DNA of 64,000 nt. Origin: a virus. A model generated the notes under the pieces. The model had not been told where the DNA came from, made no database searches, and worked only from the letters and a program-made list of their open reading frames with translations. This document shows, one piece after another, positions 7,545-15,866 of the stretch; positions within the stretch are counted from its first letter, which is position 1; every line of letters starts with the position of its first letter. The stretch spans positions 1-64,000 of IMG/VR virus record IMGVR_UViG_3300005613_000020; one strand, written 5' to 3'. Both the position numbers and the translations under genes were made by a program.

Positions 7545-9992
7545 TTAATCAACAAGAGTTCTCCCAAGAATTCCTTTGTCAACATCCCATTCAACTTCAG
7601 TAGCAGGAAGTTCAACTCCTGTTCTTACACCAGTTAGTCTAATAAGACGACGTTTTTCTTCAATGGTTGCATTCTCAGTTTTTGATATTATCAGGCATTG
7701 ATCTACAGCTTGAGCAAAGGCAAAAGAGTATCCAACCTCGTCAATAGAAGGAGTTTCCTTTTCTGTAGATCCTCTACCAAGTTGGTTGGAAGCAAGAACA
7801 ACAATGTTTCTAGATGTAGCAAGTGACTTCAATCCATATGTGACATTCATAACCTTCTCCCATGTATTGATATTCTTCTTGCTATCCTTGATAAGATATA
7901 TTCCGTCTACTACTACAATATCAGGTTGAAACTTCGCTGTTATATCTTCAATGCTTCCTAGAGTAAGCGCCTTCTTATAAGCATCTCCTACAACGGACAT
8001 CCAATCAGATCTATCAGATATTTGCTCCAACCAATCCTTATACTCCGTTGGATTTGAGAGTGTTCCTCTAACCAATCCCATATTAGAAAACTCATAACCT
8101 GTGATCTTTCCCATGATTGTATCCCAACGTGCCTCTAGTTCAACGATAGATAGCTCTGGTGAGAAAAATAGAACCCTTTTGCCTAGGGAGTATGCAATGC
8201 ATGATAGGTATAGAGCAAGCCAGCTGTTATGTACTACTAATCCATTAGCTATAAAATTATGGTTTCCCTCTATTTCTAGATCATACGTATTATCATAGTT
8301 GCAATTCTTGCGTATAGTGGAAACCTTATCAAACCATAGTTCTGATGTAGATAAGTTTTGCAAAACAGTAGAATCATATTTCTTAGCAAATGAGGATAAA
8401 GTTTTTCTTGGGCAAGCTCTTTTACCGTCTTGCTTATAAACATCCTTTCTTGGTATCCTAGAAGCTTTCCAAAAATAATCTGGTCTTTCATCCCTTATTA
8501 TTTTTCTTATCTCCATTGGAAATGTAGAATCTCTTCGTCTTCTCCCGCAATAGCTGCTGTAGAATTCTTCAAACTGAGCCAGCTTGTCTCCTATTAAGTG
8601 TCTACCTACAGTGTTTCTAAACTTTTCTATAATTGTTGGATCATTTAGTTTTACTCTAATCGTATGTTTATTAGGATATATTTTAGACGGAATACCTAGC
8701 CTGTGAAGCATAAAAGAAACTTGAGATAACAGTTTTTCAGAGCAACTATCGTAAGCAATGTAGGTTTTAACTTCCCCGTCTCCACACCACATAGCTCCCA
8801 ATAAAATAGCTATTTGATTCGTATCTAGTTCATACACAAAATTCTCCAATGTCTTATCTATTGATTTATGCCCCCATAACCCTACCTTTTCTAAAAGTTC
8901 TCTTAAGCCGTTATGCCTTTCTCCACCACCTCTAATTTCGAAACTTCTACCTTCTTGTTTAATTGATGAAAACCAAGCCTTTGGATATAAGAAATTTATG
9001 AGACTTCTGAACCTTCGGTTAATCTCCAAATCATATGCTGTAAAAGAGGGCAACAAACAACATCCGTCAGAAATCATATATCCCAGTATTTCTAATTCTT
9101 CGTTTGATAGAAAGCATGATGTTTCTGATTCTAGAAGGCAGCTTGGTCTTATGATTGATTCCCCCTCTTCCAAATCTTCAACTTTGATCCAGCCCCTAAG
9201 AGTAAATACAGGATGATTTTTTGTTAGTTTAATAGATAATCCACTATCAAAGGATACTTCATAGATTTCCTTTTTCCCGTTATCTATAACATCAATGACC
9301 TTGCACCAGGAAAACTTGTAGTTATTTTCATCTATGCTTTGAACTACATCTCCCAATACAACATCCTCTATATTTATATAACCGCGCTTAGTCCAAACTT
9401 TGGACCCTTTGCATAAGCATTTTCCACGTTTTGTAGAACCAATAACTCCCACTAAATTGCCTGGCAACCAGCTTACTCCAAGTTCGTCAAGAATTTCTAG
9501 GCCAGTAGGAATGCCAATTGGTTCACCATGCTTAATTGCTTCTACCTTTTCAATTAGCCTATCAATTCTCTCAATTGCATCTCTGTCTGTATAGCTTCTA
9601 CCGTAATCTGCATCTGGCCTAAGTTCGGATAGATTGCTTATCAGATACTCAAGTGAATCTAGTGGCTTCTCTTCTTCCATTAGTAGTTCGATTCCCCGCT
9701 CTAAAACAGATTGCATTGACCTAGATGTTTGAGCCTTAATCAGCTCAGATATATGCCATTCAAGCTCGTCTTCAATTACTGTGTCGGACTTGAAGCTATC
9801 AAACTTCTTCTCTAGAACTTGTATAGAAGGAACCTTTCCCTCATAGTTCCTAGAAAACTCCTCCACAAATTCATAGACTGGAAGCAGCTCTTGAAAGGAG
9901 TTAGGACTAATTCCCTTATCTCTGAGATCTACAAGCTTGTCAAAGGAAATTATTGATGAAATAACATATCTCTCTAAATCAATTTGATCCAT
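7545..9992 (-). CDS. dnaB: DnaB-type replicative helicase interrupted by an intein
   Basis: Hexameric ATP-dependent helicase of the phage replisome. The precursor is 815 aa; without the intein it is about 417 aa, normal for a phage DnaB. The N-terminal domain is residues 1-130. The RecA-like core has Walker A split as GSTKRGK / SWLAL, Walker B PDIVVVDGIYLI, a QLGRGS motif and a C-terminal arginine-finger region (RLTGVRTG). The intein lies between the Walker A Lys and Ser, so the helicase is inactive until splicing. The last four codons overlap no neighbour; the class II promoter lies just downstream. Confidence 0.95.
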   Translation of the reverse strand: MDQIDLERYVISSIISFDKLVDLRDKGISPNSFQELLPVYEFVEEFSRNYEGKVPSIQVLEKKFDSFKSDTVIEDELEWHISELIKAQTSRSMQSVLERGIELLMEEEKPLDSLEYLISNLSELRPDADYGRSYTDRDAIERIDRLIEKVEAIKHGEPIGIPTGLEILDELGVSWLPGNLVGVIGSTKRGKCLCKGSKVWTKRGYINIEDVVLGDVVQSIDENNYKFSWCKVIDVIDNGKKEIYEVSFDSGLSIKLTKNHPVFTLRGWIKVEDLEEGESIIRPSCLLESETSCFLSNEELEILGYMISDGCCLLPSFTAYDLEINRRFRSLINFLYPKAWFSSIKQEGRSFEIRGGGERHNGLRELLEKVGLWGHKSIDKTLENFVYELDTNQIAILLGAMWCGDGEVKTYIAYDSCSEKLLSQVSFMLHRLGIPSKIYPNKHTIRVKLNDPTIIEKFRNTVGRHLIGDKLAQFEEFYSSYCGRRRRDSTFPMEIRKIIRDERPDYFWKASRIPRKDVYKQDGKRACPRKTLSSFAKKYDSTVLQNLSTSELWFDKVSTIRKNCNYDNTYDLEIEGNHNFIANGLVVHNSWLALYLSCIAYSLGKRVLFFSPELSIVELEARWDTIMGKITGYEFSNMGLVRGTLSNPTEYKDWLEQISDRSDWMSVVGDAYKKALTLGSIEDITAKFQPDIVVVDGIYLIKDSKKNINTWEKVMNVTYGLKSLATSRNIVVLASNQLGRGSTEKETPSIDEVGYSFAFAQAVDQCLIISKTENATIEEKRRLIRLTGVRTGVELPATEVEWDVDKGILGRTLVD
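8226..9419 (-). other. Intein with LAGLIDADG homing endonuclease in dnaB
   Basis: The 398 residues run from Cys192 of the precursor to the Asn of VVHN, followed by Ser as +1 nucleophile. Splicing block A is CLCKGSKVWTKRG, block B is LTKNHPVFT, and the C-terminal blocks are NTYDLEIEGNHNFIANG and VVHN. The two dodecapeptides EILGYMISDGC and ILLGAMWCGDG define a LAGLIDADG endonuclease. All splice residues are present, so it should be active. Confidence 0.95.
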
Positions 9993-10051
9993 TTAAAAGA
10001 CCCCCATTATTTGGCCTATTCTTTCCAACATGTGGGTTACCTTGGTTTTGG

Positions 10052-10426
10052 TTATTCCTCCGTTTTATTGGCAAGTTTGGCTAGAGGAATAAGACAATTC
10101 CTGTGATTTTTATGATAAGCGACCAACCAATCTTCCACACTTTTTTGGGCATACCTTATTATTCCCTCTTCTTCGGTTACTCCTTCTAGGTTACGCCTAG
10201 CTTGTGCAACATTATTAAGCATATCTACAGTGAAGTATCCCGTACTTCTGCTATTTCTCTTAAGAGCTTTCTGTACTTTATACCATTTTTCCTTGCTAAA
10301 TCTAGGTAATTTGCATACCATTTCGTCTGCAAACCAATTAGCATAGTTGAAGGAATCGTCCAACGGACATATAGGAGCTTCACATACTTTATAATACCTG
10401 CATTCCTTTTCCGCCTTTATTACCAT
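10052..10426 (-). CDS. Conserved phage protein, Cys-rich N-terminus (124 aa)
   Basis: N-terminal CRYYKVCEAPICPLD followed by WFADEMVCKL, a four-Cys arrangement seen in a recurring phage protein family of unknown role. The rest is helical and basic. Starts at ATG after GGAGG. Confidence 0.75.
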   Translation of the reverse strand: MVIKAEKECRYYKVCEAPICPLDDSFNYANWFADEMVCKLPRFSKEKWYKVQKALKRNSRSTGYFTVDMLNNVAQARRNLEGVTEEEGIIRYAQKSVEDWLVAYHKNHRNCLIPLAKLANKTEE

Positions 10427-10562
10427 CGTTATCCTCCTTCCACATAAGATAAGCCCGGCAGATGGCTATGGGGGCTGTTGGGCCAACAAACATGAAGTCA
10501 TCTAGCTGGCATTCCCATGGGCAACCCTCTCCCTTCCATTGTCCAACTCTCCAAAGTTTCAT
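10389..10562 (-). CDS. Hypothetical protein (57 aa)
   Basis: Starts at ATG after GGATGG and ends 37 bases inside the next gene. Sequence MKLWRVGQWKGEGCPWECQ... with aromatic and Cys residues. It lies directly after the tRNA-Ala gene. Plausible but unconfirmed. Confidence 0.5.
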   Translation of the reverse strand: MKLWRVGQWKGEGCPWECQLDDFMFVGPTAPIAICRAYLMWKEDNDGNKGGKGMQVL

Positions 10563-10581
10563 ATTACCATCCTTTCTTTTT

Positions 10582-10655
10582 TGGTGGAATCAGGTAGATT
10601 CGAACTCCCATCGTCGGTATGCAACACCGAAGTTCTCCCATTGAACTACGACCCC
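10582..10655 (-). tRNA. tRNA-Ala (anticodon TGC)
   Basis: Cloverleaf on the minus strand: acceptor GGGGTCG with TGATTCC (a G3-U70 pair, the alanine identity element), D stem GTTC/GAAC, anticodon stem TCGGT/ACCGA around GTTGCAT, T loop TTCGAAT, discriminator A and an encoded CCA. Several G-U acceptor pairs and one T-stem mismatch make it non-standard but foldable. Confidence 0.85.
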
Positions 10656-10656
10656 C

Positions 10657-11112
10657 CTAATTCCAATTCGTTATCCTTCTAGCCAACTCTTCTAGAGAGT
10701 ATACTATTTCTTGCTCTTCGTGTGCAAGTCTCAGTTGTTCCTGTATGTCAAACTTTCTGCTGTACTTAGGATGGATACCGACTAAGATATTCTTCCTTCC
10801 GACCCATCTACCAAGTTCGTACAAAGTTATAGGACATACCGTTTCCTTTGGGAACCAAAAAGAAATGAAATCGCTACAGTTTAAGTATGTGTGCTCCCAC
10901 TCTATTTGCTTTCTAGCTTCGTCAGAGTCAGGAACCCATTCAAAGTTATCTCTTCTTGGATTTATCAAGGTAGCGTCTTTCAAATACAAGAGGTCGATCA
11001 ATTCCTTTTGCCAATTAGGACAACCTGTTATTCCACCAGCTAGGAATATTATGGGACGCCTAGGAAGACCAAAACCACCGTGAGTATCTGGACATTGTAA
11101 TACCTCTGCCAT
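10657..11112 (-). CDS. Nucleoside 2-deoxyribosyltransferase-like protein (151 aa)
   Basis: IIFLAGGITGCPNWQKELI at residues 21-40, PRRDNFEW, and a C-terminal ELGRWVGRKNILVGIHP match the Rossmann-like nucleoside deoxyribosyltransferase (PF15891-type) fold, where the Gly-rich first strand and an E-x-G near the end bind the nucleoside. Family members transfer or hydrolyse deoxyribose-base bonds. It is one of three such genes in the window (also 16071 and 22050). Confidence 0.8.
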   Translation of the reverse strand: MAEVLQCPDTHGGFGLPRRPIIFLAGGITGCPNWQKELIDLLYLKDATLINPRRDNFEWVPDSDEARKQIEWEHTYLNCSDFISFWFPKETVCPITLYELGRWVGRKNILVGIHPKYSRKFDIQEQLRLAHEEQEIVYSLEELARRITNWN

Positions 11113-11117
11113 TTATT

Positions 11118-11357
11118 TTACCTCCTAAACCCGAGAAAGAATATCACGTACCAAAGAACTGAATTGAATAAGTATGCCGTTGAACCAAGAAACAATCCCA
11201 AGGTCATCATTACGACTCCGATGGAAGCAAGTCCAGTTGCCGTTAAACCAGAGGTCCATAGGTTGACATGCTTACCCTTGAACGACGATACAATCTGAGG
11301 GATCAGGACCAATCCCAGAATAAACGCCGTTGATGCTATAAAAATATCTTGCCACAT
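11118..11357 (-). CDS. Small membrane protein, SemiSWEET/PQ-loop-like (79 aa)
   Basis: Three hydrophobic helices. GLVLIPQIVSSFKGK resembles the PQ-loop motif of SemiSWEET-type transporters, which are 3-helix units of this size. A transport role is inference only. A related PQ-like sequence occurs at 26200-26577. Confidence 0.6.
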   Translation of the reverse strand: MWQDIFIASTAFILGLVLIPQIVSSFKGKHVNLWTSGLTATGLASIGVVMMTLGLFLGSTAYLFNSVLWYVIFFLGFRR

Positions 11358-11358
11358 T

Positions 11359-11532
11359 CTACCTACTTTCTGCTATCAAAACAATTGCACACATTGAACG
11401 TCTTGAATACTTGCCGTCATAACTAGGCTTTGTTACCCACCATTGGCATAAGGTTTTCCTGCATACATCCTTTATCAAAGGACAGTAATCTCCTGCATTC
11501 ATATGTTCCCATTTATGTTCTGGTTCTACCAT
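11359..11532 (-). CDS. Cys-containing small protein (57 aa)
   Basis: Start ATG overlaps the upstream stop (TGATG). MVEPEHKWEHMNAGDYCPL with CPLIKDVCRKTLCQWW suggests a metal site. Unknown function. Confidence 0.65.
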   Translation of the reverse strand: MVEPEHKWEHMNAGDYCPLIKDVCRKTLCQWWVTKPSYDGKYSRRSMCAIVLIAESR

Positions 11533-11732
11533 CAGTATCCGTACTCCCACTCTGAACGTGGTGGATATTGGCCAATAGATTCACACACAGGGCACTTTGA
11601 CCAAGTTGCCCCTGCAATCATTCCTGCATTATATGCAGCTGCTTTGCTTACCCATCTTTTTTCCGAAGGAACCCTACCGTCAAAAACTGGCCAACCTCCA
11701 CGTTTTACTGTATATAGATCTTTCATCTTCAT
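11532..11732 (-). CDS. Hypothetical protein (66 aa)
   Basis: Basic N-terminus, then WVSKAAAYNAGMIAGATW and a CPVC pair. It overlaps the stop of the upstream gene (ATATGA). No family recognised. Confidence 0.6.
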   Translation of the reverse strand: MKMKDLYTVKRGGWPVFDGRVPSEKRWVSKAAAYNAGMIAGATWSKCPVCESIGQYPPRSEWEYGY

Positions 11733-12139
11733 ATTCCATTTATTGAAACGTACTTCAAATGATCCGGGGGTTCTTCATTTAGTGGTCCCCACAAAGGATG
11801 GTCGTTCCACCTATGTCTATCTCTCAAACTCTCGTTATATTTGCTTAACGTCATATCACCAGCTTGCCATAGACCAGCTTCTGGGCAAGTTATCACAACA
11901 TGATTTCCATTATCCTCAACTATGTAGGGTTCTACGAAGTTCTCCCAATAAGTTGACATTGCCATATTATTGTCATGGGAAGCCCACCAACAACTAGCTA
12001 AAGCTAGAATTATAAGCCCAATTACTACTGCTACTATTAATGAACCGAAAGACCTTGTGAATACAGATTTCCAGTCTATTCCGTAAATATAGCATTTTTC
12101 TTTATGTGAATACCATTTGTGCCTTGGTATTATACGCAT
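11729..12139 (-). CDS. Single-pass membrane protein (136 aa)
   Basis: Basic N-terminus, one transmembrane helix at about residues 30-50 (SLIVAVVIGLIILALASCW), then an acidic, His-containing external part. Unknown function. Confidence 0.65.
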   Translation of the reverse strand: MRIIPRHKWYSHKEKCYIYGIDWKSVFTRSFGSLIVAVVIGLIILALASCWWASHDNNMAMSTYWENFVEPYIVEDNGNHVVITCPEAGLWQAGDMTLSKYNESLRDRHRWNDHPLWGPLNEEPPDHLKYVSINGI

Positions 12140-12141
12140 AT

Positions 12142-12510
12142 CTACTCTCCTCTCAACTTCCTAACAATACGTTTTAGTATATTTCTAACGGTCCATCTAC
12201 CGTTGAATTCTCTGTCGTAGAGCCTAACAACGTCACGCATAAGTTCAAAGTACTCTGGATATGTAAGTATCACGACATTTACCTCAGTTTTATCAAAATT
12301 GAATTCTCGTGTTTCTATTTTCGATTGCTTTATAAGTGGAAGTAGCTTATCGGACATAGAACGAGATAAAAGATAGTCCTTATAATGCCCTAGATGACCC
12401 TCCTCGACCAGATCAGACTTCATTAAATCATCTACTGCGTAGCTAACTGAGAATTTCCTTGCATAGCCTAGTCTATTTATGATCGCTTCCCTGTTATTAG
12501 GCTTTTTCAC
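12142..12510 (-). CDS. Hypothetical protein (122 aa)
   Basis: MKKPNNREAIINRLG..., helical and charged, with a basic C-terminus (VRNILKRIVRKLRGE). No motif recognised. It follows the frameshifted membrane gene. Confidence 0.65.
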   Translation of the reverse strand: MKKPNNREAIINRLGYARKFSVSYAVDDLMKSDLVEEGHLGHYKDYLLSRSMSDKLLPLIKQSKIETREFNFDKTEVNVVILTYPEYFELMRDVVRLYDREFNGRWTVRNILKRIVRKLRGE

Positions 12511-12519
12511 TGTTACTCC

Positions 12520-12730
12520 TTACTTCTTTTCTCTAGTAAATCTATATCGATATATTTTAGTACTAGTAAATATTGCATATACAACATTTATCATGAACAT
12601 CTCCCAGTAGGAGAGAAATGTAAGCTCAACCGGAATGTGATGAGCCGACATATTAACGAAGGCTCCCCCAAGCAAGCACGGCTATCAACGGTCTACAGAA
12701 AATATCCCACAAACCCCCTATAGATCGCAC
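12520..12730 (-). pseudogene. Small two-helix membrane protein with +1 frameshift at a G5 run
   Basis: A GTG-started frame (RSIGGLWDIFCRPLIAVLAWG) stops just after a GGGGG run (12665-12669). A second frame from there (GAFVNMSAHHIPVELTFLSYWEMF...) continues to TAA at 12520. Removing one G joins them into about 69 residues that look like a continuous two-helix phage membrane protein. Either a sequencing indel, a real frameshift mutation, or expression of the 43-residue part alone from ATG 12651. Confidence 0.6.
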
Positions 12731-12735
12731 CGTAC

Positions 12736-13044
12736 TTATACTCTTTCATCATAATCATTTTGTTCCTCCTTTACTACCAACTCGCATTTGGCAGGAGTTG
12801 ATTTATACTCTAGATTTAGAATGTTTCTAAGATCTCGCAACTCATTTCCAAGACGATCTATCATTGTTTTTAGATACTTAACATCAAGTATTTCCTTCAA
12901 GACATTCTCTCTGAACTCATGCCTTTGGATGACCTCAGTGTGGGATCCATATTCGTCCCGAGTATATGCAACCAACATATTTTCTAGATGTTCTACTCTG
13001 CGTACCAATGACTTATGCTGTATTCTTAATTCCGTGTCTTTCAT
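12736..13044 (-). CDS. Coiled-coil hypothetical protein (102 aa)
   Basis: Heptad-rich helix (LVRRVEHLENMLVAYTRDEY, LKTMIDRLGNELRDLRNILN). Contains VIQRHEFRENVLKEIL, closely similar to VIQKHEFREKVMEEYR near the end of the RNA ligase at 13300-14415, which suggests shared ancestry or duplication of that segment. Confidence 0.7.
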   Translation of the reverse strand: MKDTELRIQHKSLVRRVEHLENMLVAYTRDEYGSHTEVIQRHEFRENVLKEILDVKYLKTMIDRLGNELRDLRNILNLEYKSTPAKCELVVKEEQNDYDERV

Positions 13045-13298
13045 AATTCCCCCTCTTTTCTAGTAGTATCTATTATTACATCGTCGCAATCATCTAAAAT
13101 CGTTTCTCCGTGATACTTGAATGTCACCCACGGAGAACCACAACATCCGCAAGCATTAACAGACATCTCAATACCACATGTTCTTAGAATATGTTCAACC
13201 AACTTTTTAGCTTCGTCCATACGCTTATTTTCTGATTCCATTTGTTTCAGTTCTCTTACAGCCTTAATGACACTAGGATCTACATTATTTAATATCAT
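13041..13298 (-). CDS. Hypothetical protein with CGCCG motif (85 aa)
   Basis: Helical N-terminus, then CGIEMSVNACGCCGSPWVTF, a compact Cys cluster that may bind metal. Overlaps the next gene start by four bases. Confidence 0.65.
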   Translation of the reverse strand: MILNNVDPSVIKAVRELKQMESENKRMDEAKKLVEHILRTCGIEMSVNACGCCGSPWVTFKYHGETILDDCDDVIIDTTRKEGEL

Positions 13299-13299
13299 T

Positions 13300-14415
13300 T
13301 TACTTCGTCTCCTCCGACCAGATTACGCCAAAGACACTCCTCATATCCTTTCTTGGAAACCTTGACGATAAGGCTCTCATAACATTTCCCCTGTCAGTAA
13401 GGATACTCATTCCAAGTTGTCTGTATTCCTCCATGACTTTTTCCCTGAATTCATGCTTTTGGATGACTTCTTCCAGACATTTCGATATCCGGTAATGAAC
13501 CTTTTCAACTGATGTCTCTGAAAACTCTTCAAGAAGAAGAGCCCTGATATTGTCCGTCGTTGGAAGATCCCAATTTTCAAAAGCATTCTCACATGTGGCT
13601 ATTATGATGTTCTTTGAGATACCGCCTTGACTCCAATGGATCAGCTCAATTTGAGAGGGCTTGCATTTTAGCTGTTGCCAGTTTCCGTCATCGGTAAGCA
13701 TATACCAAACCTCTCCCTCACAGCCACAATAGTATCCGTCTCCAGTGTCCTCTATTGTTCTTTCCATCGTCTTCCTAGAGGCATTATAGGAATCCTCCAA
13801 TTTGACGTTCCCTAAAATACCTCCACGTAGCTTAGCAACAGAAAGATCAGTATGATCAAAAGGTAATGCCGATGGAGGAAGAATCTTACCATCTCGTCTA
13901 ACAAATAGTACTGACAAATCAAGAGACTTCTCGTACTTGATTAGATGAGGGTTCCTAGCTCCCCATAGCTCATACGATATGTCTGCTTCTAGAACCCTAG
14001 GCAAAGTTAGTATTTCTGGAATGTCCTCCATTATCTCCGCAAGCATCTCTCGGAACGGACCAAACTTAGAGTTTTGAACGGATGGGGTAAGTCTAGTCTT
14101 GAACGAAACAAAGATGTTACCCTTTGCGTCATGATACCGATAGCTGAAGATATTGGTTCCATCAAGCTTTTCGTACTGCTCTATGCTCACCGCTTTAGGA
14201 AAGCAGTAGTTACCGTTTTTGCCAAATGGGTACTTAATCTTAGGTGTACACCGGATCAGCTGAGGACACTCCGCATCATTTACTTTGGTGATCAATAAGG
14301 CTCCGTAGAGATCCGTACTAAGGTTTGATATGTACCCCTCAACAACATTGTCGTTGTAGGGATCTTCACATCGGAATTCCTTGTAGCAATTCTTGAATAT
14401 TTCCTCTGGATTCAT
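13300..14415 (-). CDS. RNA ligase with KLDGTN active site (371 aa)
   Basis: Covalent nucleotidyltransferase. Motif I EQYEKLDGTNIFSYRY (Lys near residue 82), motif III YELWGARNPHL, motif IIIa LSVLFVRRDG, motif IV CEGEVWYML, motif V QLKCKPSQIEL. The KxDG form and 371-residue length differ from the Rnl2-like enzyme at 2359, so the phage carries two unrelated-looking RNA ligases. The C-terminal 100 residues are helical and share a segment with the downstream 12736 gene. A DNA ligase is less likely because no OB-fold or zinc finger follows. Confidence 0.88.
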   Translation of the reverse strand: MNPEEIFKNCYKEFRCEDPYNDNVVEGYISNLSTDLYGALLITKVNDAECPQLIRCTPKIKYPFGKNGNYCFPKAVSIEQYEKLDGTNIFSYRYHDAKGNIFVSFKTRLTPSVQNSKFGPFREMLAEIMEDIPEILTLPRVLEADISYELWGARNPHLIKYEKSLDLSVLFVRRDGKILPPSALPFDHTDLSVAKLRGGILGNVKLEDSYNASRKTMERTIEDTGDGYYCGCEGEVWYMLTDDGNWQQLKCKPSQIELIHWSQGGISKNIIIATCENAFENWDLPTTDNIRALLLEEFSETSVEKVHYRISKCLEEVIQKHEFREKVMEEYRQLGMSILTDRGNVMRALSSRFPRKDMRSVFGVIWSEETK

Positions 14416-14418
14416 TTC

Positions 14419-14865
14419 TTACTCTTCCTCTGCTTTAGGTATATTCACATGTATTGGTTTTCTTCCAGTTCTAGGTCTGGTATATTTATGTCTTCTTATC
14501 CTATCACTTTTCTTAGATTCGACTTCCGTATGTCCTGAATAACTTGAAGCTACCTTTCTGTACCGACGTTTCCTTGGCTTTGGAGCTTCCTCAAAGTCGT
14601 CAAGCATGTCAAATGGTACAACCCTTGTTGATGGACCCTGCTTCAAACTTATCGGAAGAACTATCCATGCATTTTCCTCGTCTTCTCTAATAGGAAGATA
14701 AGTAACTTGAACTCTGTTCTTTTTTATATACTTACAATCAACAAAGACCTTGGTTAGTTTATTTCTATGGTCTCTAAACCACACTTGTACCGAATCAGTC
14801 CCTAGTACCTTTTTTGTACGACTACATTTCAGCCAAGCTAGCAATTCTACCCTATCTTCTAACAT
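14419..14865 (-). CDS. Basic hypothetical protein (148 aa)
   Basis: Beta-rich N-terminal half (VLGTDSVQVWFRDHRNKLTK) and a strongly basic, Ser/Arg/Lys-rich tail (PKPRKRRYRKVASS, RIRRHKYTRPRTGRKP) suited to nucleic-acid binding. Immediately precedes the RNA ligase gene. Confidence 0.7.
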   Translation of the reverse strand: MLEDRVELLAWLKCSRTKKVLGTDSVQVWFRDHRNKLTKVFVDCKYIKKNRVQVTYLPIREDEENAWIVLPISLKQGPSTRVVPFDMLDDFEEAPKPRKRRYRKVASSYSGHTEVESKKSDRIRRHKYTRPRTGRKPIHVNIPKAEEE

Positions 14866-14874
14866 GCAATATCC

Positions 14875-15045
14875 TTAGTTGAAATACCTATTACAAAGAT
14901 GGCAATTACAGGGAGACCTGTAAGTATCATTGTTTGCCTCTGCTTCTACCTCTTCGCCCTTAGTGGCTAATTCAACAGCACAGTTGAAGCAAATAACTTC
15001 ATTAGTAAGTTTTACACGGTAATAAACCTTTGCATCTACGCTCAT
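14875..15045 (-). CDS. Small zinc-binding protein (56 aa)
   Basis: Starts at ATG after AAGGGAG. Two Cys pairs (ICFNC and CNCHLC) suggest one zinc. The 5' leader 15050-15115 has hairpin potential, but I could not fold it as a tRNA. Confidence 0.6.
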   Translation of the reverse strand: MSVDAKVYYRVKLTNEVICFNCAVELATKGEEVEAEANNDTYRSPCNCHLCNRYFN

Positions 15046-15120
15046 AATTACTCCCTTATAACTAGCTAGCGGGTCTCGAATCCACAGTTGGCTTTTGACG
15101 GTTCCAGTCAGAGCTTTGTA

Positions 15121-15261
15121 TTATAAATAATACGGCCGTCTAGGAATAGCCATGTCCTGAATTATAGTTTTGGTCCGGTTTGTCCTAATATGTGTTTGCT
15201 TTCTTATGGTTGCATACGTCCTTGCTTCAAGATCTGAATTGCAATTATAGCATTCGCGCAT
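15121..15261 (-). CDS. Small basic protein with CYNC knuckle (46 aa)
   Basis: Starts at ATG seven bases after AGGAG, directly downstream of the structured leader 15281-15339. Sequence MRECYNCNSDLEARTYATIR... ends RRPYYL. Half a zinc ribbon; unknown function. Confidence 0.6.
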   Translation of the reverse strand: MRECYNCNSDLEARTYATIRKQTHIRTNRTKTIIQDMAIPRRPYYL

Positions 15262-15280
15262 TACTGTACTCCTATTTTCT

Positions 15281-15339
15281 CTAACCTTCTCACACCAGTC
15301 CGCTAGATGGTTGTCTAGGAACTAGTGTTAGCCTGTTAG
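15281..15339 (-). ncRNA. Structured leader RNA, copy A
   Basis: Minus-strand leader with outer stem CTAAC/GTTAG, middle stem CACTAGT/ACTGGTG and terminal hairpin CTAGA-N6-TCTAG followed by CGG. The same architecture and conserved bases recur at 20842-20906, with different but still paired stem bases. It ends 19 bases before the start codon of the 46-residue gene. No known riboswitch class recognised. Confidence 0.5.
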
Positions 15340-15381
15340 CTATTGTCTGATTATCGGAGTAGCGTTATTCCTTTCTCAGAC

Positions 15382-15558
15382 TTAGATGCTGTGTTTATTT
15401 TTGTACCTAGGATATACCTCAGACTGAATTATATCTTCAATTTCCTTACATCGTTTTTCGCTTAATCCAGTAGCATATTGTATATCATACCAAGGTAGAT
15501 TTCCAGCTACATCTATTAGAGCTAATTCCAGGTGTTTAGTATATTCAGCAGTTTCCAT
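15382..15558 (-). CDS. Small helical protein, HTH-like (58 aa)
   Basis: First gene after the class I promoter at 15588-15631. LPWYDIQYATGLSEKRCKEIEDII resembles a helix-turn-helix, so a small regulator is possible; weak inference. Starts at ATG after GGGGAAAACTT. Confidence 0.6.
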   Translation of the reverse strand: METAEYTKHLELALIDVAGNLPWYDIQYATGLSEKRCKEIEDIIQSEVYPRYKNKHSI

Positions 15559-15587
15559 AAGTTTTCCCCATCTTTTTCTATACTACT

Positions 15588-15631
15588 ATTATATACCAAC
15601 AAAGTTAATATCCTGGTAAACAAAGCGAGAA
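15588..15631 (-). promoter_or_regulatory. Class I phage promoter
   Basis: Minus strand: TTCTCGC, TTTGTTTACC, AGGA, TATTAACT, nine bases, TATAAT (15593-15588). It aligns without gaps to the sites at 32481 and 35696. The second repeat sits where a -35 box would be, which suggests activator-dependent transcription. Confidence 0.7.
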
Positions 15632-15659
15632 CTGATGGTATACGTTTATGAATATTTAG

Positions 15660-15866
15660 CTAAATCCAATGTCCGCATTCATAAAGCCTAATCTCGGCAA
15701 TGATAGAATCAAGGTGAGCTGCAATATAGCTATCCAGAGAAGGGAGTTGGGGAGCAGGTTTAACCCTTAACCGAAAGTCACAGTCTCTTCTAATACAATA
15801 CACTTTTCTTAGTCTACTGTCGTATGTTACAGTAGTCAGTCCACACTTAGGACATTCATGCATCAT
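15660..15866 (-). CDS. Zinc-ribbon protein (68 aa)
   Basis: ATG at 15866 after AAGGAGAAAACA is the start; an upstream in-frame extension would run through the tRNA. HECPKCGLTTVTY and VYCIRRDCDF form a zinc ribbon, followed by a helical tail. Confidence 0.75.
   Translation of the reverse strand: MMHECPKCGLTTVTYDSRLRKVYCIRRDCDFRLRVKPAPQLPSLDSYIAAHLDSIIAEIRLYECGHWI

Noticed and set aside
7403-7615. 70-aa minus-strand ORF overlapping the end of dnaB
   Set aside because: Overlaps dnaB in another frame and runs across the class II promoter; composition is not protein-like.
15060-15135. Possible fourth tRNA on the minus strand (GATTCGAGACC T-loop-like sequence)
   Set aside because: No 7-bp acceptor stem or standard anticodon arm could be formed; only a weak T-arm resemblance.
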